A DNA stretch of 64,000 nt, taken from positions 146,089-210,088 of the forward strand of contig CAZIDP010000002.1 of assembly GCA_964537975.1 (NCBI GenBank), read 5' to 3'. Positions 36,068 to 44,824 of this stretch are shown piece by piece. Source of the DNA: SCBR16-9 sp964537975. GTDB lineage: Bacteria; Hydrogenedentota; Hydrogenedentia; Hydrogenedentales; SCBR16-9. Under the pieces are notes generated by a model. That model had not been told where the DNA came from. It searched no databases and was given only the letters and a program-made list of their open reading frames with translations. Both the position numbers and the translations under genes were made by a program. Numbering within the stretch: the stretch's first letter is position 1; every line of letters begins with the position of its first letter.

Positions 36068-36889
36068 GTGGAATTAAGACATAAGTTAGATGAAGCAGTA
36101 CAAACAATTAAAACGCAATGCCAGACAACACCTAAGATTGGTATTATTCTGGGTACTGGCTTGGGTAGTTTGTCTGATGTTATTGAAGAAGCAGTTACTA
36201 TCAAATACAACAATATTCCCCATTTTCCCACCTCAACTGCTGACTCACATGCCGGTGATTTAATTCTGGGCAAGCTATCCGGTAAATCTGTTCTGGCCAT
36301 GTCTGGCAGGTTCCATATGTATGAAGGCTATTCCCAAGAACAAATAACATTCCCGATACGTGTAGCAAAAGCATTGGGTATACACACGCTCATTATTTCA
36401 AATGCGGCAGGTGGTATGAACCCATTATTTGATGTTGGCGATTTAATGGTAATCACCGATCATATAAATTTTATGGGGGACAACCCATTGATCGGCCCTA
36501 ATGATGATTCCCTTGGGCCTCGATTCCCCGATATGAGTGAACCTTATAGTTGGGACCTAATCAAACTGGCAGAGTCACTGGCATTGGACTTGAGTTTACC
36601 ATTAAAAAGAGGCGTGTATCTGGGGTGTCCTGGCCCAAGTCTGGAAACCAGAGCTGAGTATCGATTTATGCGCATGTTGGGAGCTGACGCCGTCGGTATG
36701 AGCACGGTACCTGAAGTTATCGTCGCAGTGCATGCCGGGTTAAAAGTACTGGGCTTCTCCGCGATTACAGATTCGTGTTTACCTGATGCATTACAACCGG
36801 CAAACATAAAAGCAATAATTGCCACAGCCAATGCAGTTGAGCCAAATCTTACAAAACTGGTATTGGCCTGTATAGAAAAAATGGATTAA
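36068..36889 (+). CDS. Trimeric purine nucleoside phosphorylase, Asn-to-Asp variant
   Basis: PNP of the trimeric class, splitting purine nucleosides with phosphate in salvage. Family marks: ILGTGLGSL, phosphate-site STADSHAGDLILG, MSGRFHMYEGY, SNAAGGMNP, CPGPSLETRAEYRF with the base-binding E193 (Glu201 of human PNP) and GADAVGMSTVPEV. At the residue that reads the purine 6-position, Asn243 of human PNP, this protein has D235 (FSAITDSC). Asp at that place is found in methylthioadenosine phosphorylases and shifts preference toward 6-aminopurines. Start is GTG 36068 with AAAGG upstream; an ATG two bases earlier is out of frame. Inosine versus adenosine use is therefore open. Confidence 0.9.
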   Translation: MELRHKLDEAVQTIKTQCQTTPKIGIILGTGLGSLSDVIEEAVTIKYNNIPHFPTSTADSHAGDLILGKLSGKSVLAMSGRFHMYEGYSQEQITFPIRVAKALGIHTLIISNAAGGMNPLFDVGDLMVITDHINFMGDNPLIGPNDDSLGPRFPDMSEPYSWDLIKLAESLALDLSLPLKRGVYLGCPGPSLETRAEYRFMRMLGADAVGMSTVPEVIVAVHAGLKVLGFSAITDSCLPDALQPANIKAIIATANAVEPNLTKLVLACIEKMD

Positions 36890-37021
36890 TCGTTTTATTA
36901 ATTTGATTATAATTGATTATATTTATATTTTGCAGTATTGAATTCATTCATTATATTGACGTTATTAGATTTTATATTTATATTTTAAACCGTATCATAC
37001 TGTTTACTGGAGAGTGCAATC

Positions 37022-38062
37022 ATGGCAGTTAAAGCTATACGTATTATTTTTGTGCTGGGGTGTATCATCATGGGGGCTATATGGGCCAGTTACCTGATCG
37101 AAGAGCGTCTTGGAGATTCACCTGAAACAAAAACAGTACTGGTCTGGATGCTCGTTGGCAGTTGCCTGGGTGGGGGGATATCATTATTTGTGTTGGCTTT
37201 ACTGCATTTTGTCACCCAGGAAATTTATGAAAAAATTGCACCTGCATTATTCTCCATCGTTCTGGCCATTGTGATTGGTTATGGAATTGGAACGTATATT
37301 CTTCACTGGTACCCAGATGCGGATCCAACCATGCAACTGTTTGTCGTCGTATCAATGGTCTTGATTTTTGGTTTTTCCGGAATAATGTTAGGGCTGACCC
37401 GTGCATCCAATTGGAACACACTGATTTCTGCTGTCGAAAAGCATAGTGTGGAAAAAGAAGATTTGAAACTGGTCGATACGAGTGTCATCATTGATGGCAG
37501 GATTGCAGATATATGTGAAAGCGGGTTCATTACAGGCAAGTTGCTGATACCACGATTTATTCTTGCAGAGTTACAGAATATTGCTGATTCTGCGGACGTG
37601 CTCAGACGCGCAAAAGGCCGTCGTGGACTTGATATTTTGAAAGCCTTGCAGCGTGAAGACTCCAAAGTAGTTGTAGACATAATCAACGATGATCCAGAAG
37701 AAGTCCATGAAGTTGACAGCAAGTTGGTATACCTTGCCAAGAAATTCAATGCAAAAGTTCTCACCAATGATTTCAATTTAAACAAGGTCGCTCAAATTGA
37801 AGGCATTGTTGTGCTCAACATAAATGATTTGGCAAATGCGTTGAAGCCGGCTGTTTTGCCCGATGAACGCATGGAAGTAAAGTTGATCAAAGATGGCAAG
37901 GAGCCCAATCAGGGCATTGGGTACCTGGACGATGGAACCATGATAGTTGTTGATGGTGGCCGGGAATTCATGGGGCACAAGGTTGAGGTAATCGTCACCA
38001 GTGTTTTACAAACTGCTGCCGGTCGAATGATTTTTACCAAGTTTAACTCCTTACTTTCGTGA
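37022..38062 (+). CDS. Membrane PIN/TRAM domain protein (YacL type)
   Basis: YacL-like protein: four predicted transmembrane helices (about 5-25, 42-65, 72-96, 106-128), a PIN nuclease-fold domain starting KLVDTSVIIDGRIADICESG (about 148-270) with acidic residues also in LIPRFILAEL, GRRGLDIL, EVDSKLVYLAKKF and LTNDFNLNKVA, and a C-terminal TRAM domain (about 285-346, MEVKLIKDGKEPNQGIGYLDDGTMIVVDG). TRAM binds RNA; PIN domains cleave RNA, but the target is unknown. GGAGAG precedes ATG 37022. It overlaps ispD by 4 bases; yacL-ispD-ispF is a common order. Confidence 0.92.
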   Translation: MAVKAIRIIFVLGCIIMGAIWASYLIEERLGDSPETKTVLVWMLVGSCLGGGISLFVLALLHFVTQEIYEKIAPALFSIVLAIVIGYGIGTYILHWYPDADPTMQLFVVVSMVLIFGFSGIMLGLTRASNWNTLISAVEKHSVEKEDLKLVDTSVIIDGRIADICESGFITGKLLIPRFILAELQNIADSADVLRRAKGRRGLDILKALQREDSKVVVDIINDDPEEVHEVDSKLVYLAKKFNAKVLTNDFNLNKVAQIEGIVVLNINDLANALKPAVLPDERMEVKLIKDGKEPNQGIGYLDDGTMIVVDGGREFMGHKVEVIVTSVLQTAAGRMIFTKFNSLLS

Positions 38063-38748
38063 ACATTCAGGTTATTATAGCTGCGGCTGGAATGGGAGAA
38101 CGTCTGGGAAATCAACTTCCCAAGGCACTGGTTCCTGTAAAAGGAATTCCCTTGCTGGTACACACGTTAAGATGTGTTGATTCAGTTGGTATTCTTGATG
38201 ATGCCGTGATACTGTTTCCACCCGGTTGGCACAATGAATTTTTCTCTCTGATAAATAATTTTTTTGCAGATCGTAGTATAAATCTGGTAAAAGGAGGGAA
38301 TTCCCGCCAAGCGTCTGTTGCCCTTGGACTGGAATGTATTGATGACAAGACTGATATTGTCGTTATTCACGATGCAGCACGGCCCTTTGTCTCGGCTTCT
38401 GTAATTCAGAATTCCATTGACGCTGCGGCGGTGTATGGAGCGGCCACTGTAGCCATTCCAGCCGTGGATACCATACTTGAATCTTCTCCAGAACTTTTTC
38501 TGGCAAACACTCCGGACCGGTCGCTTCTCTGGGCCTGTCAGACACCCCAATCTTTCCGCATACAAATCATTCAAGATGCACATGTATTCGCATTGAAACA
38601 GCAAATCCAAGCCACGGATGACGCTTCTCTGGTGCGTATGAGCGGAAACTTGGTAAAACTGGTCAGGGGAAATGAGTTTAATTTTAAGGTTACAACCCCA
38701 ACAGACTTGCTGTTGGCAGAAGTATTGATAGAGAAAGGTATATTATGA
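38059..38748 (+). CDS. ispD: 2-C-methyl-D-erythritol 4-phosphate cytidylyltransferase
   Basis: IspD attaches CMP to MEP in the non-mevalonate isoprenoid pathway. The nucleotide loop is IIAAAGMGERLGNQLPKALVPVKG, with VVIHDAARPFVS, ACQTPQSFR and TDDASLV as the other family blocks. Start GTG 38059 overlaps the upstream TGA (GTGA), and its own stop overlaps the ispF start, so the three genes are translationally coupled. Length 229 is typical. Confidence 0.95.
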   Translation: MNIQVIIAAAGMGERLGNQLPKALVPVKGIPLLVHTLRCVDSVGILDDAVILFPPGWHNEFFSLINNFFADRSINLVKGGNSRQASVALGLECIDDKTDIVVIHDAARPFVSASVIQNSIDAAAVYGAATVAIPAVDTILESSPELFLANTPDRSLLWACQTPQSFRIQIIQDAHVFALKQQIQATDDASLVRMSGNLVKLVRGNEFNFKVTTPTDLLLAEVLIEKGIL

Positions 38749-39221
38749 TGCGAGTTGGATTTGGTTACGATCTTCATCGGCTGGAGGCTGCAATCCCTAT
38801 GGTACTTGGAGGTGTTAACGTACCTCATACACGCGGGCTTGTTGGCCATTCCGATGCCGATGTGCTGACACATGCTATTATAGACGCATTACTCGGTGCT
38901 GCCGCCTTGGGTAATATTGGAACATTGTTTCCTGATGATGACCCAGCGTATGAAAATGCCAACAGTATAGAAATGTTACGCATCGCCTACAAACGGTTGC
39001 GTCAAGCTGGCTACAAGTTGGTAAATATTGACAGTACAATTGTTGCGCAACAACCCAAATTAAGCCCATACCTTGAGGAAATTTGTGAGAGCCTGGCTGT
39101 TTGTCTGGGTGTAGACCGCAGTGCAATATCGGTAAAAGTCAAAACCAATGAGCGGGTGGGTGCTGAGGGTCGTGAAGAAGCTATTACGACTTACGCGGTT
39201 GCGTTAATTGAACGTTTGTAA
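38745..39221 (+). CDS. ispF: 2-C-methyl-D-erythritol 2,4-cyclodiphosphate synthase
   Basis: IspF cyclises CDP-ME-2P to MEcPP in the MEP pathway. Zinc ligands and substrate residues are visible in GFGYDLHRLE and GHSDADVLTHAIIDALLGA, with LGNIGTLFPDDDP, NIDSTIVAQQPKL, and the C-terminal SVKVKTNERVGAEGREEAI. Length 158 is typical. Its ATG overlaps the ispD stop. A weak stem (AGCTG/CAGCT) with ACTTTTAC follows the stop and may end the operon. Confidence 0.96.
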   Translation: MMRVGFGYDLHRLEAAIPMVLGGVNVPHTRGLVGHSDADVLTHAIIDALLGAAALGNIGTLFPDDDPAYENANSIEMLRIAYKRLRQAGYKLVNIDSTIVAQQPKLSPYLEEICESLAVCLGVDRSAISVKVKTNERVGAEGREEAITTYAVALIERL

Positions 39222-39311
39222 GCTGATTTTCATTGCTCCCAGCTACTTTTACTGTCGGTTGTATTTATTAAGGGTATTACCAGTATTAAATAATCGCCTG
39301 TTATTATGGAA

Positions 39312-40127
39312 TTATTTGGATTTCTGGGTAATCGGATAAAATTGTTCCTGGAAACCTGAGTCGTACTGATAACTGAAAGCATTGTATAGTTGCACCAGAT
39401 GGAGAAGCTCGCGAAGACCTATATTCCAGGCGGGTTCCAGGTAATCACTGTCATGACGCTTGCATGTTTCGTTTTCGGCTTCACCAGCGCCAGGTGCATA
39501 ATATGCCTCGGCTAAAGCATCGCAATGATATGCTGCTGCATTGTACAGTTGGATGACTTGGAGTAATTCCGATAACGAAATAATTCTGTCTCGGTTAATA
39601 TCAGCAGAATGATAGGTTGCTTCCTGATCAAGGATCAGGATTTTCCCTGAAGTATAGATGACATCCATTTTGGAAGCATCTTGCGCGGCAGCGCTGGCTT
39701 CATAATATAGTAACCAGGATATCTCGTCAGTATCCAAGTTATTGTTCAACTGGAGATGTAAGTAAATCAAATCGCCGGGATTTTCTAATGGTGCTCCCAG
39801 GGTTAGGATAATGACTGCATGAGAATCTTGAATTCTACTGTACGTTTCTTTTCCCAAATCAGCTAATTCGGAAGCAAAAGTAATATCAACCAGTTCTACT
39901 TCTGCCACGTCAAAGTAAAGATTCAGTACCAAGGTCCCGACAGGTTGCGTGGTTTGCTCCAAGCGTACAGGGAGCGTGTGGATTTCTCCGGTACGGCCAG
40001 ACTGCTGTGGTGTATTCAATAGAACATCAGCAGCTCCGGCATTACCGATGATGAGCAGGAGTACCCAAAGCAATACAGCAGCTTGATTATGCATGTTACA
40101 ATATACAGAATTTAACCTGGTTGCCAT
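39312..40127 (-). CDS. Secreted cohesin-like protein with paired dockerin-like motifs
   Basis: A 271-residue exported protein of unknown function. Signal peptide about 14-33 (AAVLLWVLLLIIGNAGAA). Residues about 34-165 form a beta-rich domain with cohesin-like phrasing: GEIHTLPVRLEQTTQPVGTL, NLYFDVAEVELVDI, NPGDLIYLHLQLN. Two similar 30-residue motifs follow: 173-202 (HSADINRDRIISLSELLQVI then QLYN and AYHCD) and 225-255 (HDSDYLEPAWNIGLRELLHLV then QLYN and SYQYD). The first has a calcium-loop look (D-x-N-x-D); the second has lost most acidic loop residues. It is on the minus strand between ispF and tlyA. A structural or docking role on the cell surface is inferred. Confidence 0.65.
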   Translation of the reverse strand: MATRLNSVYCNMHNQAAVLLWVLLLIIGNAGAADVLLNTPQQSGRTGEIHTLPVRLEQTTQPVGTLVLNLYFDVAEVELVDITFASELADLGKETYSRIQDSHAVIILTLGAPLENPGDLIYLHLQLNNNLDTDEISWLLYYEASAAAQDASKMDVIYTSGKILILDQEATYHSADINRDRIISLSELLQVIQLYNAAAYHCDALAEAYYAPGAGEAENETCKRHDSDYLEPAWNIGLRELLHLVQLYNAFSYQYDSGFQEQFYPITQKSK

Positions 40128-40215
40128 GTAATGAAGTTCCCCGATATCCTGAAACGCATTTCTACCTGGTCAACAATCTTGGTAATCAAACCTATAATAT
40201 CGTATCACAGAAAAC

Positions 40216-40959
40216 ATGAGTAAAGAGCGACTTGACATATTAGTTCAACGGCAGGCAGGCGTAACACGTTCCAAGGCACAAGGTTTAATACTTCTGGGGC
40301 AAGTTTTTGATACCCTGGGTACAAAGCTGAATAAGCCTGGTATACGTCTTGATGAGAATATTGCGTTGGTGATTCGGGATGGGCAACGTTATGTGAGCCG
40401 AGGTGGCGACAAGCTGGAAGCAGCCTTAAATGCTTTCAAACCAGATATTACGGGACGAACTTGTATCGATGTCGGAGCTTCTACCGGGGGGTTTACAGAC
40501 TGTTTGTTGCAACATGGAGCTGCTAAAGTCTATGCCGTTGACGTAGGATATGGGCAGTTGACCTGGCAGTTGCGCCAGGATGAACGCGTAATTGTGCTGG
40601 AACGATGTAATATTCGCCATTTAACCCGAGACCTGCTGGGTGATATTCCAACTTTTTTTGTGGCTGACTGCTCCTTCATTTCATTAACCAAAGTATTGCC
40701 TGCCATACTCCCTTTGCTCGATGCCGATTTTTCCGGAATAGTATTGATAAAACCGCAATTTGAAGTTGGCAAAGGGCAAGTAGGAAAGGGAGGGGTGGTG
40801 CGTGACAACACCATTCAAATGGAGGTTATTGATAAATTACGCGACTTTTGTCATGGGCTGGGATTTCAAAATTTTGATGTTATTCCATCACCGTTGTTGG
40901 GCCCTGCGGGAAACCAGGAATATTTGGCCAGTTTGCGGAATTTCCAATCTTCTGAATGA
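40216..40959 (+). CDS. tlyA: TlyA family rRNA methyltransferase
   Basis: TlyA-type 2'-O-methyltransferase: an N-terminal S4 RNA-binding domain (about 1-60: KERLDILVQRQAGVTRSKAQ) and a FtsJ-like SAM domain. Visible are YVSRGGDKLEAAL, CIDVGASTGGFTDCLLQHGA for SAM binding, DVGYGQLTWQLRQDERV, FFVADCSFISL and LIKPQFEVGKGQVGKGGVV, whose Lys and Glu complete the family K-D-K-E set. Target is probably rRNA ribose. No clear ribosome site before ATG 40216. Length 247 is typical; recN follows 115 bases later. Confidence 0.93.
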   Translation: MSKERLDILVQRQAGVTRSKAQGLILLGQVFDTLGTKLNKPGIRLDENIALVIRDGQRYVSRGGDKLEAALNAFKPDITGRTCIDVGASTGGFTDCLLQHGAAKVYAVDVGYGQLTWQLRQDERVIVLERCNIRHLTRDLLGDIPTFFVADCSFISLTKVLPAILPLLDADFSGIVLIKPQFEVGKGQVGKGGVVRDNTIQMEVIDKLRDFCHGLGFQNFDVIPSPLLGPAGNQEYLASLRNFQSSE

Positions 40960-41074
40960 TTCGCAACCATCGGCCATTTCTGATAGCATATACATACAAT
41001 ATTCACTGTCTAACCATTGTTTTGGGTGTTAATTACCAGGTCTGAATTTATTAATCTACAAATAAAAGTAATTC

Positions 41075-42760
41075 ATGCTCGAATTGTTACGTATCCATAA
41101 TTATGCACTCATTGAAAAGCTGGAAGTTGAATTTGCTTCAGGCTTCAATGCACTCACTGGTGAAACTGGTGCTGGCAAATCAATTGTCATCGGAGCCTTG
41201 AATCTGGTATTGGGTGCCCGAGCAACGGGAAGCGTTATACGAAAAGGCGCAAATAAAGCTCATATTGAAGCATTGTTTCGCTTAGAAACTATTTCTCCTC
41301 GCCTTGACGCATTGTTGCAACTTCATGAAATCAGTTTGGAGGATGATTGCCTGCTGTTGGCGCGCACCATTACTCAAGAAGGGCGCAGCCGGGGTTTTGC
41401 AGGCGGAAAGCTGGTTCCAATAAACGTATTGTCCGCAATGGGCGATGAGTTGGTTGATCTTCATGGCCAGCATGAACACCAGTCATTGCTGAAAACTGAA
41501 CGTCAACTTGATCTGTTGGATGGGTTTGCGGATTTGGAGGTCCTGGCGCTTACTCTGGAAGATAAGGTTGAAAATTTTCGTAAAATTGAACGCAAACTTC
41601 GCTCGATAGAGCAAGATGATCGTGACAAAACACGCCAGATGGAGTTTTTGCGGTTCGAACTAGACGAAATTAACACTGCTGCCCTTGAGCCCGATGAAGA
41701 CACTCGACTAAAGGAACGCATAAATGTCATTAATAATGCTGAAAAGATATTTACTCTGGCGAACCATGTGTACACCTTGTTGTACGGTAGCGAGGACAGT
41801 GCTGCGTTAGATAATATTAATATTGCAAGTCGTGAGATGGAAGAACTTGCAGAGCTGACCCCAGAACTTGGGTATTTATCAAGCCAATTAACAGATGTCC
41901 GGGAAAGCCTTGAGTCTGTGACAGCCGAATTACGGCGCCATACAGATATGGTTGAATTTGATGAGGAAGAGTTGGAGCAATTGAATCTCCGTCTTGCCTT
42001 AATAGGAAGTCTCAAACGAAAATATGGTACGAATATCATTGATATTCTGGCATATCGAGACCGAGCAACAGCAGAACTGAACGAATATGAACAACGCGAT
42101 ACACTTCTGGAGTCCTTGCGTGCTGAACACGAACAGGTACAGAAAGAAGCGCTGGAATGCGCGAAAAGTATCAGCAAAAAACGCAACGCTGCTGCAAAAC
42201 AATTGGACCGCCTGGTGAAAACAGTATTACAAGATTTAGGCATGAAGGGTGCTCATTTTGAAACACAATTTGAAACAGGGAACCTGACTGTTCGGGGCAT
42301 AGATAAAATAGCGTTTATGCTTGCTGCAAATAAAGGTGAATCGTTGTTACCTTTAAAACAAGTGGCATCAGGGGGAGAGGTGTCTCGCATAATGTTGGCC
42401 TTGAAAACAGCTTTTTCTCAAGCGGATACAATCCCAACACTCATCTTTGATGAAATTGATTCTGGTGTGGGGGGGGCTATCGCTCGAAAGGTCGCAGACA
42501 AACTAGACGAACTGGCAAGATCACATCAAATAATATGTATTACACACATCCCGCAAATTGCTGCTCTGGCAAAAGCCCATTATAGAGTGGAAAAACAAAG
42601 TATTGGTAACCGTACAACGACACAAGTTGTTGCCGTGGAGGCTACTAGTCGCGTAGAAGAAATTGCGCGGCTATTGGATGGAACCTTGTCTGAAGTGAGT
42701 CTGGAGCATGCACGCGTATTGCTGGATATGCCTGGTGGTAAGAAAAAATCCGTCTTGTAA
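41075..42760 (+). CDS. recN: DNA repair protein RecN
   Basis: SMC-like ATPase acting in double-strand-break repair. The N-terminal half starts MLELLRIHNYALIEKLEVEF and has Walker A GETGAGKS at about 31-38; the middle is coiled coil interrupted by the zinc-free hinge region; the C-terminal half has the ABC signature in LKQVASGGEVSRIMLALK, Walker B LIFDEIDSGVGG and CITHIPQIAALA. Length 561 is typical. It follows tlyA on the same strand, a common arrangement. Confidence 0.96.
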   Translation: MLELLRIHNYALIEKLEVEFASGFNALTGETGAGKSIVIGALNLVLGARATGSVIRKGANKAHIEALFRLETISPRLDALLQLHEISLEDDCLLLARTITQEGRSRGFAGGKLVPINVLSAMGDELVDLHGQHEHQSLLKTERQLDLLDGFADLEVLALTLEDKVENFRKIERKLRSIEQDDRDKTRQMEFLRFELDEINTAALEPDEDTRLKERINVINNAEKIFTLANHVYTLLYGSEDSAALDNINIASREMEELAELTPELGYLSSQLTDVRESLESVTAELRRHTDMVEFDEEELEQLNLRLALIGSLKRKYGTNIIDILAYRDRATAELNEYEQRDTLLESLRAEHEQVQKEALECAKSISKKRNAAAKQLDRLVKTVLQDLGMKGAHFETQFETGNLTVRGIDKIAFMLAANKGESLLPLKQVASGGEVSRIMLALKTAFSQADTIPTLIFDEIDSGVGGAIARKVADKLDELARSHQIICITHIPQIAALAKAHYRVEKQSIGNRTTTQVVAVEATSRVEEIARLLDGTLSEVSLEHARVLLDMPGGKKKSVL

Positions 42761-42860
42761 AAAAATATTCAAGATGAAAGTACAGTATTTCAGTGTGTAA
42801 AAAAGCTCTTCCATAACCATTTGAATTATGCAAATATAAATTTCCAACTGGAATCTCAAT

Positions 42861-43277
42861 ATGCCACGATTTGCTGTCACACAAAAAAAAGAAGCCGAAT
42901 TATTGGCACGTATGAATACCCTGGGCATCTTGGAATCTGATCTGGATGAATCTTTTATCTCCAGTGGTGGACCTGGAGGACAAAAGGTGAATCGTACAGC
43001 GAGTTGTGTTCAACTGCGCCATAAACCTTCTGGACTTGAGGTTAAAATGCAGCAGGCACGGTCTCAATCACTTAACCGTTTTTACGCACGCCGACGCTTG
43101 TGTGAATTAATGGAATTGAAAGATCAGGGGATGCAAAGTCAGGAAGCGAGGCGCATGGATAAAATTCGCCGGCAGAAATCGCGTCGTCGTCGTCGATCAA
43201 GCAGTGATACCATCAATGTAAAGCGTGTAAATCAGGAGGACAGCATAACCAAAAATAATGACCCGGAATCGGGATAA
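42861..43277 (+). CDS. Class I release factor-like peptidyl-tRNA hydrolase
   Basis: A 138-residue protein with only the GGQ domain of class I release factors and no codon-recognition domain. GGPGGQ (36-41) in FISSGGPGGQKVNRTASCV, then LRHKPSGLEVKMQQARSQSLN and RFYARRRLCELM. The C-terminal tail is strongly basic (RRQKSRRRRRSSSD), as in ArfB/YaeJ and C12orf65-type rescue factors, so it probably releases peptides on stalled ribosomes. Ribosome site is weak. It is 100 bases after recN. It could equally be the PrfH-like or RF-related subgroup. Confidence 0.88.
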   Translation: MPRFAVTQKKEAELLARMNTLGILESDLDESFISSGGPGGQKVNRTASCVQLRHKPSGLEVKMQQARSQSLNRFYARRRLCELMELKDQGMQSQEARRMDKIRRQKSRRRRRSSSDTINVKRVNQEDSITKNNDPESG

Positions 43278-43332
43278 AGATTCCAGGCCATGATAAGGTT
43301 CAATAGTATAAACGGATAAATGGTTAAAGTTT

Positions 43333-44628
43333 TCAAGCCAATTTTGGGACTTCAAAATCTGGGTGATATTCACGTGTTAGTAACGCATCGGCATCTGAAG
43401 CATCAACAAAGGTTTCTTGCTCAGGATCAAATTGTAATGAGCGTTTAAGCCGATACGAAATGTTGGCCAAATGACAACATGTGTTTGAGACATGAGCGTC
43501 TTCCATGTTGCCTTGTATTTCTGCTGGATTTCTGCTTTTTACGGCATCCAGGAAATTCTGAAAAGCACCATTGGATTCCGGGTAGGGGTATTCAGACTCA
43601 TCAAGCTCAATCGGATTGTCAGCCGCATCAAAGAACCCCTTGTCTTGTACATAATATCCATCACTTCCATAGAACAAGTTGCCAACACGTACTCCCGATT
43701 CATCATTGGTAAAACGGTTTCGTACATCAAATACCATCATGGTGCCATCAGCGAAGGTAAACGTCGCAACGTTCGTGTTGGGAGTTTCTGCCTGGTCTTC
43801 GTAGGTATATCGTCCTCCCGCGCTGTGTACACTGACCGGAAGTCCTTTATTCATGCCCCAGGCGGCAATGTCCATCTGGTGTACACCTTGATTTCCGATT
43901 TCACCATTCCCATAATGCCAGAACCAGTGCCAATTGTAGGGATGATACAGCGAAATATAGGGTTGTTCTGATGCGGGCCCCTGCCACAAGCGCCAATGCA
44001 AGCCATCTGGGGGAGATTCCGGTTCCGCAAATCCTATGCTGTCTCGTCGGCCATGCTTGTAGCCCAATGCCCTGGCGGTATGTAATGGCCCGATTATCTC
44101 ACCGGATTGAAGCAACTTAATATCTCGCATCCAGCGTTTATCAGATCGGCTTTGTGTACCGTGCTGTATAATTTGTCCATATTGTTCTGCCGCGGCAATG
44201 AGTTGACGTCCCTCAAATACATTATGTGATGCAGGTTTTTCTACATAGACATCTTTGCCAGCCTGACAAGCCCAAATGGCACTCAATGCATGCCAATGAT
44301 TCGGAGATGCAATACTGATGACATCAATGTCATCATCGGCCAAAGCATCACGGATATCGACATACGTTTTAAGATCATGATCATGGTCGTTTTTGATTTG
44401 ATCACGTCGTCCGTTCAGCACCCGTTCATCCGCATCGCAGATGGCAACCAGTTCTGAATCGGGAGAATTCATGTAGCTACGTATGTGGGTGTTGCCTTGT
44501 CCGTTAACCCCCACGACACAGACACCAATTCGATCATTGGCGCCAATTACAGTGCTCCGTGACATAGTACCCGCAGCCATGACTGCTGCCGCGGATGTGC
44601 CCAAAAAACTACGTCGCGTTAGTTTCAT
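43333..44628 (-). CDS. Tat-exported Gfo/Idh/MocA family oxidoreductase
   Basis: Second exported oxidoreductase of this family in the window (431 residues). The twin-arginine leader is MKLTRRSFLGTSAAAVMAAG; the Rossmann fold follows with GVCVVGVNGQGNTHIRSY, ICDADERV, ASPNHWHALSAIWACQAGKDVYVEKPASHN, and the C-terminal domain has NWHWFWHYGNGEIGNQGVHQ, typical for planctomycete-type homologues. A strong AAAGGAGATGG precedes ATG 44628. It is not closely similar to the copy at 5282, which carries CEKPLAL instead. Substrate unknown. Confidence 0.9.
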   Translation of the reverse strand: MKLTRRSFLGTSAAAVMAAGTMSRSTVIGANDRIGVCVVGVNGQGNTHIRSYMNSPDSELVAICDADERVLNGRRDQIKNDHDHDLKTYVDIRDALADDDIDVISIASPNHWHALSAIWACQAGKDVYVEKPASHNVFEGRQLIAAAEQYGQIIQHGTQSRSDKRWMRDIKLLQSGEIIGPLHTARALGYKHGRRDSIGFAEPESPPDGLHWRLWQGPASEQPYISLYHPYNWHWFWHYGNGEIGNQGVHQMDIAAWGMNKGLPVSVHSAGGRYTYEDQAETPNTNVATFTFADGTMMVFDVRNRFTNDESGVRVGNLFYGSDGYYVQDKGFFDAADNPIELDESEYPYPESNGAFQNFLDAVKSRNPAEIQGNMEDAHVSNTCCHLANISYRLKRSLQFDPEQETFVDASDADALLTREYHPDFEVPKLA

Positions 44629-44824
44629 TTTACCATCTCCTTTGTATGGTTTTAATAATTCAGTTTAATAAAGCATAATGGGCAGTATGCTTTGAATTCA
44701 AGGTTCTCTACATAATCGAGTCACAATGCTCTCCTGAATGGTATCGTCATCACACGTACTATCAAAAATCAGCATAGGCAAACGGCAAGATTATTGAGCG
44801 ATAATTCTCCAAGGATTAGTATAT

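Noticed and set aside
39222..39260. Stem AGCTG/CAGCT after ispF as terminator
   Set aside because: Only five base pairs and a weak T run; not strong enough to list as a feature.
41503..42243. 246-codon minus-strand frame rich in Ser/Arg
   Set aside because: Lies entirely antisense to the secure recN gene, has no start signal and a composition expected from a reversed coiled-coil gene.
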